This document shows, piece by piece, positions 23,111 to 35,020 of a stretch of 64,000 nt of DNA. A program made the position numbers and the translations under genes. Source of the stretch: Ditylenchus dipsaci. Its lineage: Eukaryota > Nematoda > Chromadorea > Rhabditida > Anguinidae. The stretch lies in the NCBI GenBank assembly GCA_004194705.1, contig SADC01000098.1, forward strand, positions 682,001 to 746,000. The letters are read 5' to 3'. The notes under the pieces are model-generated. The model worked only from the letters and a program-made list of their open reading frames with translations. It searched no databases and was not told where the DNA came from. Within the stretch, counting starts at the first letter, position 1. Every line of letters starts with the position of its first letter.

Positions 23111-23425
23111 CAGTGGTGGACTGTATATCTGGGGAGATATATGATGGGGAGATACATGTGGGGAGATATATACTGGGAGATATATGTGGGGAGATATATG
23201 CTGGGGAGATAAGTGTTGGGGAGCTATATGTGGGGAGATATATACCCATAACCCTAGCAGGTGCTTAGATAGTTTTCTTGTTTCGATTTTTCAATATTTT
23301 GGTACTTATTCAATTAGAAATTTCTTACCAACGCGTTTTAGTTTTCAAAATTCCCTCAGAAATCCTAATCGAAAAAATTCCCAAAAATGCTTAATTGCTC
23401 ATATATAACCTCAAGATTTCAAATA

Positions 23426-23594
23426 CAGTCAAACCTGGATAAACGGATATCCCTTGGGACCAATGAAAGGTGTCCGTTTATAGGGGGTGTCCGTTTATCA
23501 GGGGTATGTTTTCCAATAAATGTCGTTTACTTGACCGAATCGGGTGACCATAGGTGTCCGTTATCGAGGGTGTCCGTTTATCCAGGTCCGACTT
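23426..23594. mobile_element. pogo-like MITE with GTGTCCGTTTAT repeats
   Basis: Ends CAGTCAAACCTGGATAAACG and, reversed, AGTCGGACCTGGATAAACG. GTGTCCGTTTAT recurs four times inside. The stretch from 23595 to 24436 has no supported exon; a TACCGTAT-type right end (GGAAATACGGTA) lies at about 24424. Confidence 0.7.
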
Positions 23595-24436
23595 AACCAT
23601 CATTTAACTTTAAGTCACATATCAGCAAGCAAGCTTGTGTTTGGAAAACTGTTTTTAGTCGGATTGTTGAAAAAATTTCAGCAACTGAGGGGCGTCAGAA
23701 ACAAAGTTCTTCATAATAAACTTTTATTCACAAAAATGTGTCAAAAATTTCACACAAAAAGCTGGGTGAGCTGGTCGGCCTCAAATAAACGAAGACAAGT
23801 TTGGGCGGTAGGTAGTATACCGAAAAATTCACGACATCAGACGCGCTTGCCAAAACTTGCAAAAACTCTGTGTTCCGACATTTTTCCACGGAATATTTTT
23901 GTACTAATCGACGCAGAATGGTCGATTCAGTATGTAAAAAGTAAATGAAAAGTTTGGGTTGACGTTACCGAAAAATAGTTATAAGATGTTTTAACTGCGG
24001 CGAATACCAGGAATTTCCCGGTAACCGCCTACCGCCCAAATTTGTCGACATATCCTTATTTTGGATATCTCCGGCAGATATGTCTTTTTTTAAGTTGTTC
24101 CTACAAATTTGTATTATTTTATCCAACAGTAATAGTAGCTACCCGTAATAATAGCGTTTGAATAAATTTTTGAGTTAATATTACGGTAAGCAGACGTTTC
24201 ACCAGGGCTCGGATCTGTATTTATTAATACGACTTGGACTTATTTTGAGACTTTTTCTTTTTTTTTTTTATTCTTTTTTGACGTTACTTTTTAGCTCCAA
24301 AAGAGGCTAGGGGAAGATTGCCAAAAACGAAAATTGCCAAACGCAGATTTTCCAAAACGAAAATTGCCAAACCACCCCCCCCTTAGAGGTCGATCGGAAA
24401 ATAAGCGCCCCGGGCGGCAATTAGAGGAAATACGGT

Positions 24437-24714
24437 AGTCGAGTCTCGATAATCCGGCACCCTAAAGACCCGCGGGTCTCGATAATCCGGCACCCCTTTT
24501 TTAAACAAGGGGTGCCGGATTATCGAGAACCGCCGGTCTTTAGGGCAAAAATTTTACTATTCAAAAAAACGACCGGCAAAATCGGAATCCTTGCGATATT
24601 TCGGACGAGACTGGCGAATCATATTGGCTAAAGACTTTGAAAATCGAGGTAAAAAAAGTGTCGGACCCAAGGCGGGAACGAACTTTAGGGGTGCCGCATT
24701 ATCGAGACTCGACT
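24437..24714. mobile_element. pogo-like MITE, GTCGAGTCTCGATAATCC ends
   Basis: Ends AGTCGAGTCTCGATAATCC and, reversed, CAGTCGAGTCTCGATAATG, flanked by TA at the right. Internal GGATTATCGAG palindrome. Signature GGCGGGAACGAACTTTAGG near the right end is shared with 45740-46060 and 61816-62545. Confidence 0.75.
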
Positions 24715-24894
24715 GTATTAATAAAATGCAGTACGGCCATTTCCTGATGAAGCCAGCTCCAGACCCTTTTTTGGTTATGCTCGCTAGCATTGGGCAAAAA
24801 GATTTTCTATGTGCTTTTGGATGCCCTAAAGACTAAAAAAGACAGATATTGAACGTAGTTTGTCAACTGGGGTCTACCACGTGAAGAAATTCTG

Positions 24895-24960
24895 GTATGC
24901 ATGCTTTTTTATGCGTCCAGAGTCCCTTTCGAGTGATTTGTGTCTAAGGTATGTGGGTGT
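24895..24960 (+). repeat. repeat J fragment
   Basis: Contains GCATGCTTTTTTATGCGTCC and CGAGTGATTTGTGTCTAAGG, shared with 34735-34787, 40230-40318 and 57440-57640. No gene between 24715 and 25403. Confidence 0.6.
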
Positions 24961-25403
24961 GCGCATATCCACCTGAATTCTCCAAGTCCCCAAGCATCCG
25001 AAGTGGGCTCGAAAAGAGCGTCGGGAACTGGCAGGCGTCCTAATAAAATAGCAAATTCTTGCTTAAATACCCTAAATGTACTTATTTCGAGCAAATGTAC
25101 TTTTTTAGAAATTTTGAGATCCGAGTCCTCTGACATGTAACACGCCTCCCAATAACTTTTTGGAACAGAAACTGACTCAGTATGAAACTTTCAAAAGAAC
25201 TGACCGAGGATAAAATAAAAGAATGGGTGGTTATCTTTCTGATCAATCTGAGTGGATGGACATTTTGTCAAAAAAATAAAACGTCTAGACAAATAATTAA
25301 AAATATGAATTTAGGGCACACTTTAAGAATACATCCCCACTAGATTTAGTAAGTTTTTGCCTTGGTCCCTCAAGCTGGTCTTTTTTAATCGACTTCATTG
25401 TAG

Positions 25404-26582
25404 CTCAAAATGCTGATTGCCACTGATATATTGGTAGACATACTCAGTTGTTCTACAAATCGCAAGCATTTGAACAGCATTAAATCGGTGAACTACCAAA
25501 TTTTCAACTGCATTAGCCATTTACTGCAAGACAAACCACTGCATTTTGTAGACAAATTAGAAATGGATCTAAAGTCCAACATCTGCTTGCTTATCAAAGG
25601 AGATAAGCCAACCGCTTTGTGTTTATTTTTTTTGCTGGCTAAACTACCGATTCCTGCGAATATACGCACTCTACAGCCTGTGATCAAGTGCTGGAGTTGT
25701 TGTAAAGTGAGTGAAGCTAGTGCTCAGATTCTGCAACTCCAAAAGCACATATGGCAGGGCTGACCACTTTGCCTGCTGTTGAATAACCACCGCGTGGCCA
25801 ACATCAATTTGCCGAAACATATCTTGCGAAATCCTGATTTCCAATTCAGCTCATTAACTGTGGAATTGAGCGAAGACAAAGAACCATTCCCCCTAGCTGC
25901 TTTTCTGTCCAGTCCAGTGCGACAATGTCACTGTGACTACTTTTAAGCCTTTGGGATCTGGGTGGGACGAGATTGTCGCCTACTTGCACCATAACAACAA
26001 TAAGCAGTCCAAAAAACACAGACAGCTTCGACTAAATAGTCTGGACAGGGATGATTCGCATGATGTGCTCTATTTGTGGCGCTGCCTTTCTAAGGTTCGT
26101 CTAAATTGCCAAATTAGTAAAAATTGTTAGTTTTTAACTTTCGAAACGACTTCTAACTACACCATTCAATTGCAGTCGAGCGGGTTAGTCGACCTAGAAA
26201 TACATGCAAATAGTCATTTTTGAGTTCAAACTACAAATGACTCCTCAATAATAGATAATGAAATACCGCTTAGAAAGAACCGTGGAGCTCTTATCAGAGA
26301 TTACCGCATAAGCTATCGCATTTCCTAACAATCGTTGATGTTATCGTAAACTCTCGTTGCAAAAAGTACAGTGGTAGTAGTAATGAATCAAAGTTGCTAA
26401 ATTTCCTCATTTTGCAGATATTCCGAGAAGACGTCTGCACTCGCTCATATACTCTCCAACTCAACTTTTCTTGCAGCAATCCATATCAATCGATTATTTT
26501 AAACAACCCAACTACCAATGAACAGCTAGAAGTTGCTTTTGTCGAGCTTGTGCTACTTACGAGGAAGGGTACTTTATTCTGA
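25404..26582 (+). pseudogene. unrecognised helical protein, stop and frameshift
   Basis: A TTGTAG acceptor precedes a frame (LKMLIATDILVDILSC...) with protein-like composition. It meets TGA at 25761-25763 but continues in the same frame (PLCLLLNNHRVAN...) to about 25940, where the coding signal shifts by one base into ...VTTFKPLGSGWDEIV... up to a GTTCGT donor at 26094. A last exon, 26418-26582, follows in phase and ends with a stop. The N-terminal pattern (short helices, then KPLHFVDKLEMD) resembles F-box-like proteins of nematodes, but weakly; I do not assign a function. Two lesions suggest a pseudogene or sequence errors. Confidence 0.5.
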
Positions 26583-28122
26583 CGGGTACTGCATTAATCG
26601 ATCAACTATTCCTGCTTGATGATGCATAGACAATCTGTTTATAATGTTTTGTCGAAAAATTGTTGTTCTTTGTAAAGTTTACATTTCGAAATTTTATTGC
26701 ATAAGCACAGGTTTTATCATAAGGCTAAAACAGTAGTTTTATTGTTGTCACATTGTAAAAACCTTTACAAGAAGAGTGTTTAAGCTTGAAGTGTGCCAAA
26801 TGAAGTAAAAGATTGCCAAAAACTAGAGTTGGTTATGACAGATTACATCTCAAATGACAAGTAACTAAAATTTGTCGTTTTAAAATTGTATACCCGCAGC
26901 TTTTTTTGAGCAGCCATTTTCGTGCAGCTGATTTACGCCTTTTTTGCAGCTAATTCTCGTCTTTTCACATTATTTTTCGTCTTTTTGAAGCTAATTTACG
27001 TCTTTGTGCAGCAGATTTCCGTTTTTTACAGATGATTTAATTCTAATTTATTCATAAGCTGCAAAAAGACGAAATTAAGCTGCAAAAATGTTCTGACTAA
27101 TTTTTGCGATGTGCTATTGTTATTGAACTGCCCATCCTGTATTTTTACAAGCCAGCAAGAAAGAAGGAACAAGTGGAGATTAGAAGAATAACCAAATGAA
27201 AAAAAAACTATTTTTTAATTAAAGAAACTAATGAAGAATATGATATTGATTTGTAAATTTTTAATAGGCTGTTGCAATTTTCGTGTTTACCTAGATAAAA
27301 TTGTTATTTGGACTATAGCACAAATGACAACACAAAAAAACATTACAAATGACTTTTTTAAAATGACATGTCATTTAGCAACCCTATGAAAACCTTTACA
27401 TTTTTTAAATAAACACTTGTTTGTTTAAAGTCTTTAATTAATTTCAACTACTTTAAAGCTTTCAGAATCACCGATGTCACAGATAATGGCATAAACCATT
27501 AGATTCGCCGCTTCAAAGAGCATAGGCGGGAGTCGAGGGAAACATACAGTTACGGTTTTTTAATATTCACTGGCTGAACCCGCATTTACTGATAAACCCA
27601 CGAGGATTAACATTCGGCATGAATTGCCTTTTGCCTGTTTGAATATAAAGAAATGCCCGAATTTAGAAAAAAAATGTGCAAAATTTTGTCTCATGAATAA
27701 AACAAAATAACAGCAAATACTTAAAGAAAAATGTCAAAATAAAATTTGCTGGTAAAATTCAGACTTTTCAGGAGTTCTTCAGTTACAGCCTTAAGAATTC
27801 TGCGTGCAGCATTTATTTATTAGTTTTTTGCTTGCTAGTCGTTCTACTGTAAAGATGTATGGTTGGTTGCAGTCTATGTCATTTTGAAGCTGAGATAAAT
27901 ATCTTCCTAGATTCTTACCCATACCTTTTTTCGTGAACTGCTTTATGATAGCCAAATTGAGACTCTCAAATGTAATAGTAACATTTTTTATTATGCTTTT
28001 TATTTGATATCATCATAGACAAAATAAGCTTTTATTAATCTTAAAACTTTAAATTTACAACTTAAATTTCTTTATTATAATAATGAAGTAGAGTACATGC
28101 ATTTCTAATCAAAATCATTCTT
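26583..28122. repeat. intergenic with repeat GCAGCTAATTTACGTC
   Basis: At 26920-27085 there are five or so degenerate units of GCAGCTAATTTACGTCTTTT, the last inverted. They may lie inside an element bounded by GAGTTGGTTATGACAG (about 26826) and GTCATTTAGCAACCC (about 27386). Nothing else was recognised. Confidence 0.45.
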
Positions 28123-31100
28123 TCACGTTTTTTTAAAACGAGGTATTTGAAGGCACTTGAACCTATTGTCCCTTGCCTGTTCAAATGTTTTCTTCGCTTT
28201 CACTGTTAGACTTTTTATTTTATCCGAGCAGTTGGCATGAGAATCAATAATGGCCTTGCTGACTCCATCCATAATTTCTCCTACGTTCACAGCAGCACCT
28301 TCGAATGTAATACAATTAAGGTAAAATATCAAAAAAATATAGTGCATTTTTCATTATTACACTTCTCACAAGTGACAAAATCAAATTTAGGGCATTTTTC
28401 GGAAGAAATTTTCCAATGCTGATATTCCTTGTCAGAGAACCACCTTGCAAAATCAGAAATTTTGCTATTTTTCTGCTAGCTTGATGAATCGTAACTGGGA
28501 AAATATTTCAAAAATAGAGGTAAAGAAATGTCAACCCTAAGCGGGAACGAACTCGAGTAAGATTCCGATTTAACAGGGTGGATTGTATTTAAAAATTTGA
28601 AGACAAATTTACCATGTGATTCATTCAACTCTGCATAGGTTTTGTTGGTGGTGTAAAATTCGAGAGCAATGTAAAATTTTTCTTCAGCTTTTAGAGCATG
28701 ACCTTCTTTTCCAGGTTTTAACCTTTTAGCTATCCGTTGGAACAGCTTTTTGGCGTGTGATTTGCTAAATTGAAACCGCCTGTAAAAATCTTTTTTAGAC
28801 AATTTGACTGGTTTGCGTCGATGTCGTTTGCGCACTGCTTTTTTAGCTGTACTCAATGACAGACAGTTGCCAAAGAGAACTAGGCCGCATCAGTATCTGA
28901 AGTTTTCACAATGCCATGCTCGTAAACAAGTATTCCTAGCACCACATACAGTTGATCCATAGTTACGAAATTTGTTGGTAGTAGTTTCATTAGTAGCTGC
29001 ACGTTTTGCACATCTGAAAATAGCAATGTGTCAAAAGAATTTAAAAAGTACGCGTACGATCAGCCTTGGTGAAGCCAGCAACACTAAAATTTCGTTCAAG
29101 CCTAGAATCCGACACTTTTTCATCCTGATTTTGAAGTTTTTAGTAGTTCTCTTTTGACAGTCTGGTCCATAATTTGCGGACTCCGATTTTTCAGATAGTA
29201 TTTCAAAACATGCAATTTCTTTCGATTTAATCTAAAAAACCTATTTATAGTGCATCCTGTTTATCAATCAAGGATCACTAGAGTTTTCTGGGTGTTTAAA
29301 AGAAAAATTTAAATTTTTTTTAGCAAAATAAAAATCCTAACGATATTTGAGACCAGATTGTCCAAACAGAAACTGGTAGCAAAAATTTTATTTAAAAAAA
29401 AATTGCGTGAAAACGGTGAGGAGATGATTTGGTGGCGGAAAGTTCGACGGCGGAAAATTCGGCGTAATTTTTAAAGAGCCATTATGAATGTTTGCTTTGC
29501 AATTTCTGACATCAGATTCGTGTCCAGCATAGTCACTTTGCTCAAAACACTTTTTTAATCTTAAAAATCACAAATATTTTGAATTCTACTCAAGGCAATA
29601 AATATTTGAACCGAAAATATTTTTTGTCAAAAGATATTTGTTGTCTCGAGTGGAATTCAAAATATTAGTGATTTCTGAGAAAAAAGCAGCATTTTTAATA
29701 GCAAAGCGACCATGCAAGCCTTCCGCTGTCCAATTTTCCGCCGCCGAATTATCTCCTCACCGTAAAAATGAAACGGTGTGCTCAGCTGAAAAGCAAACTG
29801 TTTGGGTTACCGGCTTAGTTAGGGCTGACTGTAGTGCGTAACACTGACCTTTGAAAAAATAAAGACTGTCATAATTTTTAATGTCACTCAAAATAAAATC
29901 AAAATTTTTATTTTTATTTCGAATTTTTCAAGAACATCCCTTCTCGACATCATTAATCTTTTTAGGAATTTTCGGAATTTTCGGCGTAGTTTAAATAATA
30001 AACCTGCCTTTTTGGTTTTCGAGCATCACTGTTTCGCGAACTTTCTCGATCATATTTCGATTAATGCCTAGTACACCCCAGGACAGCTGAAATCCCTGTT
30101 GAACATCAAATGCTAAAGTTTTGCTAACAGTATGCTCTGGCACATCCATGTAAACTTCCAGCCATTCTGTTATTTGCTCCTATAAACTTTTAATTTCAAT
30201 ATTTTTATATATAGGCATTTGCTTACAAAGGAATATCCCTCATCTGTTAATGTATGGATGTTGTAGCAAAGTGACCCTTCTGTTGACTTTTCAACAAACA
30301 GATTCTTTTCTTTGGTTGACTCCGAGAATAATGGTACAGCACCAGCAGTTCCCAAAGCTCGGCCATTTTCTTGCACATCTTTGTCTGAGTTAACAAAGCT
30401 TGACTGACAAACTTTCTTTTGGAGAGGATGAGTATTTCTTCGTGGTAGCTTCTTTCGAGTAAAGTTTTCTAGCAAGCATTTGATACACTCTTTAACTTTG
30501 GCCTTACTAAAAATTAAAATTCATTGAAAATACTTAAATCAGAGGGCGAAGCAACTTTTTCTGTTCAATTAATTTTGGCAACAACTTTTGATTTTTTAAG
30601 TCTTTTTTTTTCGAAAGCTGAAACTTAACTTTAAGTTGTCGAATAACAAAGCAATAAAACAATTATCCCCATGCTCCTGTTCGACCCTCCTTCCGTTGAC
30701 TTCCAGACAATTCCCCAGGCGGGTCGCTTAGAACCCCAAGGCGCACTCTGCCGAAGCTAAGCCGTGCTGGCGGTCGGAGACGAGCCAACCACACTATTAG
30801 TCCATCTCCTTGGAATTAATGAGTTGGACTAAACCAAGGAGTAGAGCCATTTTATTTTCTAAATTATTCAGAGAAAAACAGTGGTGCAATCTTTGGTCCG
30901 AAAAACTGCGTGAAAAAAAGATTTAGTTTAGTTAATAAAAATATATACGTTTGCTCTTTTCCTGATTTTTTAAATTCTTGTGACTTTGAGGCTTTTCTCG
31001 TTGAAACGTTGCCAAAAACGCTAATTCTTCTTTTAGATTTGCACTGCTTGATTTGTACATGTTTGCAGAGTTGAAAGCACTTGCGTGATTGGGACAATTC

Positions 31101-31152
31101 AGTGCATTCGTCTCGATTTCCACTAACATTCCTCTGCTCATCATTCAAAAGC
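28123..31152 (-). CDS. Harbinger-nuclease-like protein lacking catalytic part
   Basis: Six exons with matching phases: 30949-31152, 30227-30506, 30004-30179, 28946-29013, 28613-28879, 28123-28298. The first exon(s) and start were not found. About 390 residues are readable. The segment DFYRRFQFSKSHAKKLFQRI, then GHALKAEEKFYIALEFY, then YAELNESHGAAVNVGEIMDGV matches the helical N-terminal region of PIF/Harbinger nucleases (HARBI1-like; plant and animal transposases). In the family a DDE domain of about 150 residues follows. Here the protein stops after a basic tail about 60 residues later, so no nuclease activity is expected. The upstream exons contain a Cys/His-bearing basic stretch and a serine-rich part that I do not recognise. 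The exon 28946-29013 and its neighbours are the weakest joins. Confidence 0.5.
29413..29763. mobile_element. MITE with GTGAGGAGATGATTTGG ends
   Basis: Ends ACGGTGAGGAGATGATTTGG and, reversed, ACGGTGAGGAGATAATTCGG. A second inner inverted pair surrounds CAATAAATATTTG. It lies in an intron of the Harbinger-like gene. Confidence 0.7.
30668..30850. other. GC-rich island, possible Pol III relic
   Basis: A sharply GC-richer block in AT-rich intron DNA. The plus strand has GCCGAAGCTAAGCC and GGTCGGAGACGAGCC, like the 5S rRNA internal promoter but too closely spaced. The minus strand has TAGCTTCGGCAGAGTGCGCC followed by GGGGTTCTAAGCGACCC, like tRNA A and B boxes, also too close. A SINE head or RNA pseudogene is possible; neither fits cleanly. 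Confidence 0.3.
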
Positions 31153-31171
31153 CTACAAAAATAATACTTTT

Positions 31172-32045
31172 TAACACGAGAACGGTTGGTTGTAATTTCT
31201 TTCAATTTGACTCAGAATTTTACGTTGAACACGATAATGCAAATAGTTTTTAAAATGTTGGTCAAAAGTTAGGACATCAGGGCAATTAAAATTTGATGAA
31301 AACGTGATATACCAGATCATTGAATATTAATATTTTTCAGATGGTTCTCTCGTATATTCGTATTCCAATATGGAAAATAACATATCAAAATGGTGACCCG
31401 GATCAGAGCTATCTACTGCGCCAAACTGCGCCAAGAATTTAAAATTTGACAGTGACTTTTTAATTTCAAGAGCATTTTTATATGCAAATCAATAGCACTG
31501 GACACGAATTCCGTGTCAGAATCGAGGTTATCTTAGCGGGAAGAAACTTATAGAAAAGTTGACTTACAATTTGCATAATGATTTTGCAAAACTTTTCACA
31601 ATCTTATGATAAACTTTTGCTGTATTCAGTGGCGAAAGAACCGTAATATTTTATTCATTCGTTTTGTTTTGACCATTCAGTTAGAGGCAAGTTTATGGCT
31701 ATTTTAGTATCAAAAACAAGGATACCCAGAACTGGATCTTTGTTGAAAATCGTAAATTGTCTGTGAAACTGTGATCACTCTGATGTAAGTTTAGGCGAAG
31801 TAAATAGCTCTGATCCGGGTCACCATTTTGAGAAGTTATTTCCATATTGGAATGCGAATATACGAGAGAACCATCTGAAAAATATTAATATTCAATGATC
31901 TGGAATATCACATTTTCGCCAAGTTTTAATTGCCCTGATGTCCTAACTTTTGACTAAAATTTTAAAAACTATTTACATTATCGTGTTCAACATAAAATCT
32001 TGAGTCAAAATCGGCAGAAATTACAGCAAAACGTTCTCATGTTAA
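31172..32045. mobile_element. palindromic element X, related to D
   Basis: Inverted arms of about 250-270 bp (31172-31425 and about 31790-32045). Both arms share GAACACGATAATGCAAATAG, AGGACATCAGGGCAATT and a TTAACACGAGAA end with the inner arms of element D. The centre, about 370 bp, has no recognisable gene. From 32046 to 32504 nothing was seen. Confidence 0.7.
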
Positions 32046-32504
32046 GTCCAGAAAGCGTTTTTTGTTTCAAAAGCGTTTGAAGGTTTTTTTTTTGAAATTT
32101 TTTGAGAAGTTTGAAAATTTATGCAAAAAGGGTCAGAATCTTTATATTTCGATGTCATTTTGGAGCCATGTAAACAACTCAGTCGTGCGATGCTAAAAAA
32201 ATTGTGCAGAATTAAACGTTAGATTCGAAATTTATATCAGGATCGGGATTTTCTTCGCAAAATGATCTAAAAATTGAAGTGCAATACAAACTACGACAAA
32301 TTTTTATTTATCTGTCTCTTTTTTCTGTGACTCCTCAATTTTTAGCTCCTTTCGTCGAAAATTTTTTGCGATGCTGAAAACTTGTTCGTACAACTTTTGT
32401 TTACATCGTAACAGGATTGTCAACAAAACATGGCTCTGAAGCGATTTTTAAAAATACACATTAAATGTGTATTTTAATACATTTTTGTCATGCCTTGGCC
32501 ACGC

Positions 32505-32700
32505 TGGAGGTGCGAGGTCGAGGTGGGAGCTCTTTGAGGCGCCGTAACTCCTTTACTAAACTGAAAAGTTTTTTACCTATTTTTTGTAAGATTCTATATA
32601 AAATAAAATTTTCACTATCGGATATAAAATTGAAATTTTATAAACGGACCTCGCACCTCACACCCCACACCTCTTATCTCGACCTAGCGCTTGCACCTTC
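32505..32700. repeat. inverted GAGGTGCGAGGTCGAGGTG arrays
   Basis: The left side has GGAGGTGCGAGGTCGAGGTG; the right side has GGACCTCGCACCTCACACCC and TATCTCGACCTAGCGC, roughly inverted. Probably another small array-ended MITE. Confidence 0.5.
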
Positions 32701-32758
32701 ATTTTGAAGAGGTCGTTTATTAGAGTCAGCTTTTACTGTCCTTAACATTTTTTATCCT

Positions 32759-33341
32759 TTAATTTTTTTCTGTGTAATGAAAAAACCTTTTATATGGTTG
32801 CAAAATATCTTGTTCAAATTCAGTTATTTTGCCAGATGTTGCATGCAGTAAATTCCGTTTTACTATTAAAGACGAAGATGAAGATTCAGTCATGACTATT
32901 TCTTCGGTATTGTTTCGCGAATGTCCTTCTAGGCTACTTGTATTTTGATAGTAGTCAATCATGATTGGTATTTCTTCTTCTTCCTCTTAAAACCACAAGA
33001 TTATTCAAAAGTTTTTTTTTTGTTAATTGACTAAAAATCTTACCTTTGAATATAGACCCATTATTTTGACTGCCAGAAATTACTGGCTCTTCTACGATAT
33101 TCTCCGTAGCTATATCTTCGGAAATTATCTCATCAACCGGGTCCTGGTCAGAAAAGCTGTCTTCTGAGCCAAAATAGTTGTGCCTTGGCTTGGAAGAAGA
33201 GCTAGATTCAGCTGTGCTTTCGGACAGCTCATCTTCAAATTCTGCCCATAAATTATAGTCTTCATTAATAAAATTGAAATTAAAGTCATCTTCTGTCTCA
33301 TCACCATCGTACAGAGGGTTCCATTGAGTGAAATATTCCAT
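32759..33341 (-). CDS. acidic two-exon protein, unrecognised
   Basis: Exon 1 33044-33341 (ATG at 33341) ends at GTAAG; exon 2 32759-32985 follows a TTTTAAG acceptor in matching phase. Together they give 174 aa plus stop with a 58-nt intron. The first 100 residues are strongly acidic and Ser-rich (DGDETEDDFNFNF, ELSESTAESSSSS); the second exon starts EEEEIPIM and ends in a mixed-charge tail. No domain is recognised. It lies upstream, same strand, of the Harbinger-like gene, with element X between them. Acidic low-complexity N-termini are common in transposon proteins, so a transposon origin is possible. Confidence 0.55.
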
Positions 33342-33671
33342 ACAGATTATTGTAGCTATAAATTTTTAATATTGCCTGAGTACTAATACAATAAAAGTAT
33401 TTTTTGATGAACTTTTTGATAATACTGGTATCAATAACGATATCAGTTTTTAGAGAAATCAGTCAAAATAATCACATGAACAAAAACAGCCAAGATGTGA
33501 GGCATTTTTGTCTATTTTTATTATTTGTATTAGTGACAGCCGTTACTATAGACTAAAAAGGATGGGCCCTATCCTAGAGACATTATCTGTTTTGCCCTGG
33601 CCCCTCTATTGATTTTTTAAGAAATTTTATTGAACATACTAACTGCAAAAACAAAGTAGGAGTGCCATATT

Positions 33672-34269
33672 TATTGTAATAGACGGGTATATCCGTCTAT
33701 TTTTCAACCCCCCTTAAAAGATAGCCGTCTATTAGAGACTACCCTTCGTGAAAGTGACGGACTTTGGATTTAAACGTAGCATCCATAGCCGCATAAAATA
33801 GCACACTTAACCCTTTTCCCGACCGCATAATTAACCTTGACACATATTGACATAATTAACCTTAATCGAAACAGGCCGGAGGAACAAGGCGATTATTTTC
33901 GTTTTTAAATGCCAACATTTTTCGCATAAAAATTATTTAAAATCGTTTTAAGCTTGCGTGATGATCTTGACATTTAGATCTCGACATTTGTCCTGCTTCC
34001 CGATTCTTCGCTTATCTATACACCTCAGATAAAAAGTAAATTTCACAAGCTCAGACAGAGAGAAACGAAAGAAAAATACAAAGCGACAATAAAAATAAAA
34101 ACACCAAGACAACTGATTTTTTTAAGCTTATTAGGCCTTAACAAATGCTTTAAAAATTCGGTTATTTGAGATTGGAAATTTTGGGTCTTTTCAACGCTCT
34201 CACCTTGGAATGGTTCCTTTGGGGTACCCGTCTAATAGAGACTGCCCGTCTATTGGAATAAATACGGTA
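33672..34269. mobile_element. TACCGTAT-ended MITE, copy 3
   Basis: The right end CTATTGGAATAAATACGGTA and subterminal TCTAATAGAGACTGCCCGTC units mirror a left end with GTAATAGACGGG and CCGTCTATTAGAGACTACCC. The left tip is decayed. Confidence 0.6.
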
Positions 34270-35020
34270 TATTTTCGACATTTGCTCGAAAAACTTCTCC
34301 AATAACAGGGTGACACAAAATTACTGCACAACTTATTCAAAAATGTGCGTAGATAGCTGCTTGCCCCACCGACTTCTCCAGGAAAGCCGATGACAGTAGA
34401 TAAACTACCTAGGAGCTCTATGGCTAGAAAACACACAAAAGATTCTTTTAGAAATACAATTACTTTTTACTAAACACAGCAGCAAAATTGAAATACGACC
34501 CAAATTTCTATTTAAAATTTTTCAGATCAAACTTAAAAATGGTGCATTTATTCGATCGAACATGACGTTAATCTGGTGTGTCGTTAATTCGAGCGTTGAC
34601 AGTATTTGCAAATAGACAGTTAGCTACATAGCTTGGGTAAAAAAGGACTGGTCATTTCAAGAAGTCAAGAAGGTGGAGATGGAATTTGAACATGGTTTTG
34701 TTAGCCGTGTTCTACAGCGTATAGAAAAGCTAGTGTGCATGCTTTTTCGTGCATCCAGAGTCACTTTCGAGTGATTTGTGTCTAAGGTATGCTCAAGCCT
34801 CCAAACTCTATGCTTAAATATAAACCAGTAGCATCAAAATATTTTTCCTGTGTACATTTGTTTCCTAAACTGTTCACTTAAAAATTAAGATTTTAAAATA
34901 TTCAGCAATTTCTTTTGCAATCCAAAAAATATTTATTTTAATAAAAGAAATGATTATTATACATACGATTTAAATTTATTATACATACGATTTAAAATGA
35001 AAGGAAAACAATAAAACCAT
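34270..35020. other. intergenic with repeat J fragment
   Basis: A repeat J piece lies at 34735-34787 (GCATGCTTTTTCGTGCATCC, CGAGTGATTTGTGTCTAAGG). A direct repeat of TTATACATACGATTTAAA occurs at about 34957-34997. A minus-strand open stretch at 34271-34436 after a TTCTAG acceptor is possibly an exon, but I could not connect it to anything. Confidence 0.4.

Larger units (their letters stand above)
21500..23258. mobile_element. inverted-array element P
   Basis: Ends GGGGTTGTGGGTATATATC and, reversed, GGGTTATGGGTATATATC. The left end carries about three and the right about eight units of GGGGAGATATATG, in opposite orientation. TAGCA flanks both ends as a possible 5-bp duplication. The interior includes the hAT-like element at 21668-22577 and degenerate tandem DNA. 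Confidence 0.7.

Noticed and set aside
23544..23948. 134-codon plus-strand frame
   Set aside because: It starts inside a pogo-like MITE and has a random-looking composition.
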